From the NCBI GenBank assembly GCA_030652715.1, contig JAUSQB010000259.1, positions 1 to 5,720 of the forward strand: DNA of 5,720 nucleotides, given 5' to 3'. Made by a program: the position numbers and the translations under genes. Below the pieces are notes generated by a model. The model searched no databases, was not told where the DNA came from, and saw only the letters and a list, made by a program, of their open reading frames with translations. The DNA comes from Rugosibacter sp. GTDB taxonomy: Bacteria; Pseudomonadota; Gammaproteobacteria; Burkholderiales; Rhodocyclaceae. Below are positions 1 through 5,390 of the stretch, one piece after another; the first letter of the stretch is position 1; every line of letters starts with the position of its first letter.

Positions 1-946
1 CCAGCATTTTTTTCGGCGTGAAAGGTAATTCGAGGGCGCCGGTTGAATCGACGATGCGCTTGTCGTCCGGCAGGAAGGGCAGGTGAATAGCGGCACTGCC
101 CGCCGCGATGATGCATTGCCTGAACTGGATGACGCGGGTCTCGCCCGTGGTCTCTTGCCCGCTGCCCGTCGTGGTCGCAACTTCCAGGTGAAACGCATCC
201 AGAAAGCGCCCGACACCTCGCACCACATCCACTTTGCGTGCCTTGGCCATGCCCGCCAAACCGGTGGTGAGTTTGCTGACCACGCCTGCCTTGTGCGCGC
301 GCAGGCGGCCGATATCCACTTTGGGGGGGGCGAATTCAACGCCCAGCGCGCTCGCGTGCGCGGCTTCATCCATCACTTGTGCCACATGCAGCAAGGCTTT
401 GGAGGGGATGCAGCCGACATTCAGGCACACGCCGCCCAGCGTTGAGTAGCGTTCAACCAGCACAGTTTTCAAGCCCAGGTCGGCCGCGCGAAAGGCGGCC
501 GAATAGCCGCCGGGGCCAGCACCCAGGACCAGCATGTCGCAGACGATATCAGCCTTGCCGGCGAAGGTGCTGGTGATAGTGGCAGCGCCGGGCGCGGGGG
601 CTGCTGGGGCGGTGGTAGCAGATGCAGAGGGTGCCGTCACAGTTTTAGTCGCCGTCTCGCCAAGGCCGACTTTTGCCGCTTGTTCAACAGTTGCGGGTGC
701 TGCTTCACTGACCATGACTGTCGCGACCAGAGTACCCGTAGAGACTTTATCGCCCAGCTTGACTTTCATTTCCTGGATCACGCCTGCAACAGGCGAGGGT
801 ACATCCAGCGTGGCTTTGTCTGATTCCAGCGTCATCAGCGCGTCTTCCACTTGGACGGTATCGCCCGCTTTGGCCAGCAACTCGATGATGGGAATATCTT
901 TAAAGTCGCCGATATCGGGCACGCGTACTTCAACCAGTTGGGGCAT
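1..946 (-). CDS. lpdA: Dihydrolipoyl dehydrogenase (PDH E3) with N-terminal lipoyl domain; 3' end outside window
   Basis: E3 of the pyruvate dehydrogenase complex: it reoxidises dihydrolipoamide on E2 and passes electrons via a Cys-Cys disulfide and FAD to NAD+. The 315 visible codons are continuous. Residues 1-78 form a lipoyl domain with lipoylation motif ESDKAT (Lys44). An Ala/Pro/Thr-rich linker spans about 80-125. The FAD-binding Rossmann motif GAGPGG is at 142-147, with Glu165 placed to bind the adenosine ribose. The redox motif GGVCLNVGCIPSK is at 171-183 (disulfide Cys174/Cys179). An IIAAGS motif sits at 279-284 and VDSTGAL at 299-305. The NAD-binding and dimerisation domains, including the active-site His-Glu pair, lie beyond the left edge. 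The ATG at 946 is supported by a GGAGAAA ribosome site and by alignment of the lipoyl domain with AceF. It is the third gene of the PDH operon, 18 nt after aceF. The lipoyl-E3 architecture is known from Neisseria and other betaproteobacteria; total length is usually near 590 aa. Confidence 0.96.
   Translation of the reverse strand, partial: MPQLVEVRVPDIGDFKDIPIIELLAKAGDTVQVEDALMTLESDKATLDVPSPVAGVIQEMKVKLGDKVSTGTLVATVMVSEAAPATVEQAAKVGLGETATKTVTAPSASATTAPAAPAPGAATITSTFAGKADIVCDMLVLGAGPGGYSAAFRAADLGLKTVLVERYSTLGGVCLNVGCIPSKALLHVAQVMDEAAHASALGVEFAPPKVDIGRLRAHKAGVVSKLTTGLAGMAKARKVDVVRGVGRFLDAFHLEVATTTGSGQETTGETRVIQFRQCIIAAGSAAIHLPFLPDDKRIVDSTGALELPFTPKKML
323..330. repeat. Eight-base G/C homopolymer inside lpdA
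   Basis: The plus strand has eight consecutive G, read as eight C on the lpdA coding strand. It spans Ala206-Pro207-Pro208, downstream of the redox-active cysteines. The reading frame is intact on both sides, so the run length given here is in frame. Runs of this length can slip in replication or be miscounted in sequencing; nothing here shows that this one is used for phase variation. Confidence 0.8.
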
Positions 947-950
947 TGAT

Positions 951-957
951 TTTCTCC
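951..957 (-). promoter_or_regulatory. Ribosome binding site of lpdA
   Basis: The minus strand reads GGAGAAA, with GGAG ending 7 nt before the ATG at 946. It lies in the 18-nt gap after the aceF stop and fixes the lpdA start. Its good match to the anti-Shine-Dalgarno suggests lpdA can be initiated independently of aceF coupling. Confidence 0.75.
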
Positions 958-964
958 GTATTTT

Positions 965-2278
965 TTACAGCAGCACTTTGCGCATATCGACGAGCAAGGC
1001 CGCAAGATAGCTGGTAAAGCGTGCTGCGGCAGCGCCATCAATCACGCGGTGATCGTAAGAGAGCGAGAGTGGCAGCATCTGGCGCGGCACAAAGGCTTTG
1101 CCGTCCCACACCGGTTTGGTCTGGGTTTTGGATACGCCAAGGATGGCCACTTCCGGCGCATTGATGATCGGCGTGAAGGCCGTGCCGCCAATGCCGCCCA
1201 GGCTGGAAATGGAAAAGCAGCCGCCTTGCATATCCGCCGGGCCCAGTTTGCCATCGCGCGCTTTTTTCGCCAGTTCGCCCATTTCACGCGCAATGTCCGC
1301 AATACCTTTTTTATCCGCATCGCGCAGCACAGGCACCATCAAGCCGTTGGGGGTGTCGGCCGCAAAGCCGATGTGAAAATACTGCTTTAACACTAAATTG
1401 TCGCCATCGAGCGAGGCGTTAAAGTCGGGGAATTTTTTCAGCGCCTGCACCACGGCTTTGATCAAAAACGCCAGCATGGTGAGCTTGACGCCGCTTTTTT
1501 CCAGCTCCTTGTTGCTCGCCACGCGAAAGGCTTCCAGATCGGTGATGTCGGCTTCATCGAACTGGGTGACATGCGGAATCATCGCCCAGTTGCGCGCCAG
1601 GTTAGCGCCGGATATTTTCTTGATGCGCGAGAGCGGACGCAACTCGATGGCGCCGAACTTGGCAAAATCAACCGTCGGCCAGGGCAGCAGATTGAGGCTA
1701 TTGAGGCCGCCAGCGCTAGATGCTGAGGGAGCTGCGGCAGCAGAGCCCGTCATCACGCCTTTGACAAAGGCTTCCACGTCGGCTTGTGTGATGCGTCCTT
1801 TGGGGCCGCTGCCAGGCACTTTGGCGACATCCACGCCCAAGGTGCGCGCAAAGGCGCGAACCGACGGGCTGGCGTGGGCGTGCCCGGCGGGGGGTGCAGA
1901 ATTGGCAGGCGCAGCAGTTGGTGTCGCTGATTCCGCCGCCGGTTTTTGTTCCGTTGCAGGCGCAGGCGCAGGTGCTGGCGTGGGTGCCGGTACTGCCGCC
2001 GCAGAAGTTGCCGCCACAGTTGCCGCCGTCCCGCCAGCGCCGACTTTTACCCGCGCAATGAGCTTGCCTTCGCCAACCTTGTCGCCCATCTTGATCAGCA
2101 ACTCGGTAATCACGCCGGTCACAGGCGAGGGCACATCCATCGTGGCCTTGTCGGATTCCACGGTGATGAGCGAATCCTCGACCTTGACTTCATCGCCTAC
2201 CTTCACCAGCACATCGATAATCGGCACATCGGTGAAGTCACCAATGGCGGGCACAAACACATCAACAATGTCAGACAT
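965..2278 (-). CDS. aceF: Dihydrolipoyllysine-residue acetyltransferase (PDH E2), single lipoyl domain
   Basis: Core E2 of the PDH complex; it moves the acetyl group from lipoyl-lysine to CoA and forms the cytoplasmic scaffold for E1 and E3. The 437-aa protein contains, in order: a lipoyl domain at 1-78 with ESDKAT (Lys44); an Ala/Pro-rich swinging-arm linker at about 80-135, including an alternating Pro stretch at 97-107; a peripheral-subunit-binding domain at about 136-172 (SPSVRAFAR, then GSGPKGRIT); a second short Ala/Ser linker to about 191; and the catalytic CAT-like domain from about 200 to the end. Catalytic motif DHRVIDG carries His410 and Asp414, and the GGCFSISSLGG segment is at 352-362. 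E. coli AceF has three lipoyl domains; this protein has one, which explains its shorter length. The start lies 3 nt after the aceE stop, so translation is probably coupled. The TAA stop is at 967-965. Confidence 0.98.
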   Translation of the reverse strand: MSDIVDVFVPAIGDFTDVPIIDVLVKVGDEVKVEDSLITVESDKATMDVPSPVTGVITELLIKMGDKVGEGKLIARVKVGAGGTAATVAATSAAAVPAPTPAPAPAPATEQKPAAESATPTAAPANSAPPAGHAHASPSVRAFARTLGVDVAKVPGSGPKGRITQADVEAFVKGVMTGSAAAAPSASSAGGLNSLNLLPWPTVDFAKFGAIELRPLSRIKKISGANLARNWAMIPHVTQFDEADITDLEAFRVASNKELEKSGVKLTMLAFLIKAVVQALKKFPDFNASLDGDNLVLKQYFHIGFAADTPNGLMVPVLRDADKKGIADIAREMGELAKKARDGKLGPADMQGGCFSISSLGGIGGTAFTPIINAPEVAILGVSKTQTKPVWDGKAFVPRQMLPLSLSYDHRVIDGAAAARFTSYLAALLVDMRKVLL

Positions 2279-2281
2279 GAC

Positions 2282-4996
2282 TTAAACCTTTACCGGGTTG
2301 GGTTTATTAACATCCAGCTTGTATTTGGCAATCGCGGCCGCGACCTGGCTACGCTCGATCTGGCCATCGTCCGCCAGGGCGGTGAGCGCGGCGAGGGTGA
2401 TCCAGTAGCGATTGACTTCAAAGAAATGGCGCAACTGCTCACGCGTATCCGAACGGCCAAAGCCGTCCGTGCCGAGCACCGTGTAGCGACGCGGCACGAA
2501 GGAGCGAATCTGTTCGGCAAACAAACGCACATAGTCGGTTGCCGCGATCACCGGGCCGCGCGTGTCGGTGAGGCAGGCGGTGACATGCGCAACACGCTGC
2601 TTGTCCATCGGGTGCAAGAGGTTCCAGCGGGCGCAATCCTGCCCGTCGCGCGCTAATTCGTTGAAGCTGGGGCAAGACCATAAATCAGATTCCACGCCCC
2701 AGTCGTTGCGCAGCAACTCAGCGGCCTTCATGGCTTCGCGGAAAATCGTGCCCGAACCCAGGAGCTGCACGCGCGGGCCGTTGGACGCCGCGCCTTTGCC
2801 AAAGGCGTACATGCCTTTCAAGATGCCCTCGGCGCTGCCGTCCGGCATGGCGGGATGCTCGTAATTTTCGTTCATCACCGTGAGGTAATAAAACACGTCT
2901 TCCTGCTCTGCCACCATGCGGCGCAAGCCGTCCTGCACGATCACCGCGACTTCATAGGCAAAGGTTGGGTCGTATGACATGCAGTTAGGCACGGTGCCAG
3001 CGAGGATGTGCGAGTGGCCATCTTCATGCTGCAAGCCTTCGCCATTCAATGTCGTGCGTCCGGCCGTGCCGCCAATCAGGAAGCCGCGCGCGCGCTGGTC
3101 GGCCGCTGCCCACACCAGGTCCATGGTGCGCTGCATGCCGAACATCGAATAAAACACATACACCGGAATCATCTGCACGCCATGCACAGAGTAAGACGTG
3201 GCCGCCGCGATCCAGTCGGCCATGGCACCGGCTTCGTTGATGCCATCCTGCAGAATCTGGCCGTCTTTGCTTTCCTTGTAGAACATCAACTGGTCGGCAT
3301 CCTTCGGCACATATTTCTGCCCGTCCTGATTCCATATGCCAATCTGGCGGAACAAGCCTTCCATGCCAAAGGTGCGCGACTCATCGACCACGATGGGTAC
3401 CACGCGTTTGCCAATGGCTTTATCCTTGAGCATCACGTTCAGCGCGCGCACAAAGGCCATGCTGGAAGAAAACTCGCGTCCCTCGCCACCGGCTTTTAAC
3501 AAGGCGTCAAAGGCGGTGAGTGCGGGTACGGGCAGGGGTTCAACCGCGCGGCGGCGTTTCATGAAAAAGCCGCCCAGATCTTCGCGCCGCGCGCGCATGT
3601 AGGCGAGCTCTGGCGAATCTTCGGCAAATTTCAGGTAAGGCAGCTTTTCAATGTCGTCGTCCTTGACCGGCAGCTTGAAGCGGTCGCGGAAGGCCTTGAG
3701 GGAATCTCTGCTCATTTTCTTTTGCTGGTGAGTGATGTTCTGCGCTTCACCCGATGGGCCCATGCCATAGCCTTTGATCGTCTTGGCCAGGATCACCGTG
3801 GGTTGACCAGGATGCACCATGGCGGCGGCATAGGCGGTATAGATTTTTTGCGGGTCATGGCCGCCACGGTTCAAGCGCCAGATGTCTTCGTCCGACCAGT
3901 GCTCAACCATCTTGGCAAGTTCGGGATATTTGCCGAAAAAGTGCTTCCTCACATAGGCACCGTCCTTGGCCTTGAAGGTCTGGTAGTCGCCATCTACGCA
4001 CTCCATCATGCGTTTGTGCAGCAAGCCGGTTTTATCCTGTGCCAACAGCGCATCCCAATAGCCGCCCCATACCACCTTGATGACATTCCAGCCCGCACCA
4101 CGAAAATCGGATTCGAGCTCCTGAATAACTTTGCCATTGCCACGCACCGGGCCATCTAGGCGCTGCAAATTGCAGTTGATGACGAAAATCAGGTTATCCA
4201 GCCGTTCGCGGCCAGCGACACCAATCGCGCCCATGGATTCGGGCTCATCCATTTCGCCATCGCCCATGAAGGCCCACACCTTGCGTCCTGTGGTGTCCGC
4301 CAGGTTGCGGTCCTGCATGTATTTCATGAAGCGGGCATGATAAATCGCCTGCAAGGGGCCAAGACCCATGGACACGGTGGGGAACTGCCAGAAGTCGGGC
4401 ATGAGCCATGGGTGTGGATAGCTTGGCAAGCCCTTGCCGTCGACTTCGCGGCGGAAGTTGTCCATTTGCTCTTCACTGATGCGATTGAGCAAAAAAGCGC
4501 GGGAATAAATGCCGGGAGAAGAATGCCCCTGGATCAGAACCAGATCGCCACCCTTGAATGTTGTATTGTTTTCTTCATTCGCTTCTGTCGGGGAGCGCCA
4601 GAAATGATTAAATCCCACGTCATAGAGCGTAGCGGCCGAAGCATAACTCGCGATATGGCCGCCCAGGCCAGAATCGTTGCGGTTGGCGCGCAGCACCATA
4701 ATCATCGCATTCCAGCGCGCGTAGGCGCGCACGGTGTGTTCGAGTTCCGGGTCGCCCGGCATGCGTGGCTGTTGTGCGACGGGGATGGTATTGATGTAAT
4801 CGGTGTTGGCGCTATAAGGAATATTGATGCCGGCGCGGTGGCTGTTGCTGATCAACTGTTCCAGTAAAAAATGCGCGCGTTCGGGGCCGACCTTTTCGAT
4901 CACCGCGCTGAGGGCATCCAGCCACTCCTGGGTTTCTTGCGGGTCGGCGTCGGTGGTATTCAGAGAGAGTGCAGTCGATGGCAGTGTGGCAGACAT
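2282..4996 (-). CDS. aceE: Pyruvate dehydrogenase E1 component, homodimeric type
   Basis: Thiamine-diphosphate-dependent E1 of PDH: it decarboxylates pyruvate and acetylates the E2 lipoyl group. It is 904 aa from the chosen start, normal for homodimeric AceE (E. coli is slightly shorter). The ThDP/Mg2+ motif begins at GDGEMDEPES (245-254) and ends at INCNLQRLDGP (273-283). ITHQQKKM at 421-428 (His423) matches the mobile active-site loop of E. coli AceE. RTFGMEGLFRQIGIW at 541-555 opens the pyrimidine-binding domain. Glu588 in DGINEAG corresponds by motif to the glutamate that activates ThDP. NGEGLQHEDGHSH at 651-663 supplies active-site histidines. The frame stays open upstream to an ATG at 5107, but the 37 extra residues look unrelated to AceE and that ATG has no ribosome site. 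The ATG at 4996 has a strong one and gives the usual short N-terminus (MSATLPS). First gene of the operon; no regulator gene lies next to it. Confidence 0.98.
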   Translation of the reverse strand: MSATLPSTALSLNTTDADPQETQEWLDALSAVIEKVGPERAHFLLEQLISNSHRAGINIPYSANTDYINTIPVAQQPRMPGDPELEHTVRAYARWNAMIMVLRANRNDSGLGGHIASYASAATLYDVGFNHFWRSPTEANEENNTTFKGGDLVLIQGHSSPGIYSRAFLLNRISEEQMDNFRREVDGKGLPSYPHPWLMPDFWQFPTVSMGLGPLQAIYHARFMKYMQDRNLADTTGRKVWAFMGDGEMDEPESMGAIGVAGRERLDNLIFVINCNLQRLDGPVRGNGKVIQELESDFRGAGWNVIKVVWGGYWDALLAQDKTGLLHKRMMECVDGDYQTFKAKDGAYVRKHFFGKYPELAKMVEHWSDEDIWRLNRGGHDPQKIYTAYAAAMVHPGQPTVILAKTIKGYGMGPSGEAQNITHQQKKMSRDSLKAFRDRFKLPVKDDDIEKLPYLKFAEDSPELAYMRARREDLGGFFMKRRRAVEPLPVPALTAFDALLKAGGEGREFSSSMAFVRALNVMLKDKAIGKRVVPIVVDESRTFGMEGLFRQIGIWNQDGQKYVPKDADQLMFYKESKDGQILQDGINEAGAMADWIAAATSYSVHGVQMIPVYVFYSMFGMQRTMDLVWAAADQRARGFLIGGTAGRTTLNGEGLQHEDGHSHILAGTVPNCMSYDPTFAYEVAVIVQDGLRRMVAEQEDVFYYLTVMNENYEHPAMPDGSAEGILKGMYAFGKGAASNGPRVQLLGSGTIFREAMKAAELLRNDWGVESDLWSCPSFNELARDGQDCARWNLLHPMDKQRVAHVTACLTDTRGPVIAATDYVRLFAEQIRSFVPRRYTVLGTDGFGRSDTREQLRHFFEVNRYWITLAALTALADDGQIERSQVAAAIAKYKLDVNKPNPVKV
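2287..2291 (-). promoter_or_regulatory. Ribosome binding site of aceF inside the aceE 3' end
   Basis: The minus strand reads AAAGG within the last codons of aceE, ending 8 nt before the aceF ATG at 2278. The aceE TAA at 2284-2282 sits between this site and the ATG, so ribosomes ending aceE would terminate next to the aceF start. Confidence 0.6.
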
Positions 4997-4998
4997 AC

Positions 4999-5016
4999 GT
5001 TTCCTCGGTTTCCTCG
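4999..5016 (-). promoter_or_regulatory. aceE ribosome binding site in a perfect 9-bp tandem duplication
   Basis: The minus strand reads CGAGGAAAC twice in direct succession, then GT, then the ATG at 4996. The inner GAGG ends 6 nt before the ATG and is the functional Shine-Dalgarno candidate. The outer copy is 9 nt further upstream, too far for normal initiation from that ATG, but it could act as a standby or competing ribosome site. This block is the main reason for choosing 4996 over the upstream in-frame ATG at 5107. Confidence 0.75.
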
Positions 5017-5061
5017 TGAGAATAATTGGATTTTGCAGCCGGTCGCCGCAAAACTTTGTCG

Positions 5062-5093
5062 CAGCGCGGCACGCGGGTAAGCGTGTTGCGCTG
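5062..5093. repeat. Imperfect hairpin in the probable aceE leader
   Basis: Plus-strand arms 5062-5074 and 5081-5093 are complementary around a 6-nt loop (5075-5080). On the minus-strand (aceE) transcript this gives six base pairs, CAGCGC with GCGCTG, then a two-base A/C mismatch, then five pairs, CACGC with GCGTG. On a plus-strand transcript the mismatches would be G-U pairs, making a 13-bp stem. No T-run follows it on the aceE strand, so it does not look like an intrinsic terminator. It lies 66 nt upstream of the aceE ATG. Confidence 0.5.
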
Positions 5094-5110
5094 TCAGGTG
5101 CAGGCATTCT

Positions 5111-5140
5111 AAAACACTCTGCGAGTATCGGCAGAGGTGT
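5111..5140 (-). terminator. Weak terminator-like hairpin after the bioC/small-ORF unit
   Basis: On the minus strand ACA-C-CTCTGC pairs with GCAGAG-TGT, nine pairs with one bulged C, around an 8-nt loop (5123-5130). A short TTTT run overlaps the base of the stem. Its position, 62 nt or more past the small-ORF stop and before aceE, suits a terminator separating the two transcription units. The stem is short and the T-run brief, so termination would be partial at best. It could equally be leader structure of an aceE transcript starting upstream. Confidence 0.3.
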
Positions 5141-5142
5141 GT

Positions 5143-5148
5143 CTTATA
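5143..5148 (-). promoter_or_regulatory. Candidate -10 element for the PDH operon (TATAAG)
   Basis: The minus strand reads TATAAG, five of six bases of the sigma-70 -10 consensus. No convincing -35 hexamer lies 16-18 nt upstream; the sequence there is the AT-rich tandem heptamer, so an activator-dependent promoter is possible. A start from here would give a leader of about 140 nt holding both hairpins. A competing TAGAAT, also five of six, lies at 5106-5111 and likewise lacks a clear -35. Confidence 0.25.
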
Positions 5149-5157
5149 GGTGACTTG

Positions 5158-5196
5158 CGTATCAATAAACGATAAACGTGCATGGATGCTGATACG
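5158..5196. repeat. Inverted repeat CGTATCA/TGATACG enclosing tandem ATAAACG
   Basis: Perfect 7-bp arms CGTATCA (5158-5164) and TGATACG (5190-5196) are separated by 25 bp. Directly after the left arm, ATAAACG occurs twice without a gap (5165-5171 and 5172-5178), followed by the small palindrome GCATGGATGC (5180-5189). The block starts just after the small-ORF stop and is more AT-rich than its surroundings. It could be a regulator-binding site for the PDH operon or a chance structure; I recognise no known operator in it. Confidence 0.45.
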
Positions 5197-5201
5197 GTCG
5201 T

Positions 5202-5390
5202 TCAGTGGCCGTTGTCGTTGGCAGCCTGATGCTTTTGTGCGCGTTGCTGTGCTTTGAGTCGTGCGCGGCTGGCGCGTTTATCCGTGCGCAAATGCGTGCC
5301 GCCTTTTTTCAGCAGCGGGTGTGTCGCCAGCAGGTTGCGCGGGCGCAGCAGCTGTTGGATTTTGCGCTGCTTTTGCTTGGCTTTTTTCAT
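5202..5390 (-). CDS. Small, highly basic hypothetical protein overlapping the bioC stop
   Basis: I do not recognise this 62-aa protein. It has 10 Lys, 8 Arg and 4 His against 2 Asp and no Glu. The N-terminus is a Lys/Gln-rich stretch (MKKAKQKQRK), the middle reads RNLLATHPLLKKGGTH at 18-33, then an Arg/Lys-rich helix-prone stretch at 35-53, and a polar tail. There is no signal peptide, membrane segment or cysteine. Its ATG overlaps the upstream TGA as ATGA (5390-5387) with no clear Shine-Dalgarno, which points to translation by re-initiation after the methyltransferase gene. The charge would suit nucleic acid or ribosome binding, but that is composition only. That it is a real gene is supported by the coupling and by filling the space exactly; it could still be a chance ORF. 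Confidence 0.55.
   Translation of the reverse strand: MKKAKQKQRKIQQLLRPRNLLATHPLLKKGGTHLRTDKRASRARLKAQQRAQKHQAANDNGH

Larger units (their letters stand above)
4997..5201. other. Intergenic region upstream of the PDH operon
   Basis: About 205 bp lies between the small basic ORF and aceE, the only sizeable non-coding stretch here. From the aceE side it holds the duplicated ribosome site (4999-5016), an imperfect hairpin (5062-5093), a weak terminator-like hairpin (5111-5140), -10-like hexamers (5106-5111 and 5143-5148), and an inverted repeat enclosing a tandem heptamer (5158-5196). I saw no match to the E. coli PdhR operator (an inverted repeat around ATTGGT/ACCAAT). The aceE promoter probably lies here, because the operon needs a start point and the upstream genes are functionally unrelated, but I cannot place it with certainty. 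Confidence 0.6.

Noticed and set aside
534..1010. A 158-codon plus-strand open frame antisense to the lpdA start region
   Set aside because: It mirrors the lipoyl domain and linker of lpdA; its composition follows the complementary strand and it has no domain of its own.
1958..1990. Repetitive GC-rich sequence resembling a short tandem repeat
   Set aside because: It encodes the alternating Pro-Ala/Thr linker of AceF (residues 97-107), a normal swinging-arm feature, not an independent repeat element.
1398..2285. A 295-codon open frame on the plus strand antisense to aceF
   Set aside because: It covers nearly the whole AceF N-terminal half in mirror, has Ala/Ser/Thr-rich low-complexity content produced by the opposite strand's linker codons, and shows no recognisable domain. 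It is a shadow of a firmly identified gene in GC-rich DNA.
1946..2656. A 236-codon plus-strand open frame crossing the aceE-aceF junction
   Set aside because: It is antisense to two certain genes, begins in Arg/Cys-rich low-complexity sequence and has no family motif.
5021..5030. AATTGG-like bases reminiscent of half a PdhR operator
   Set aside because: Only a half-site is present, with no matching ACCAAT partner at the right spacing, so it does not support a PdhR box.
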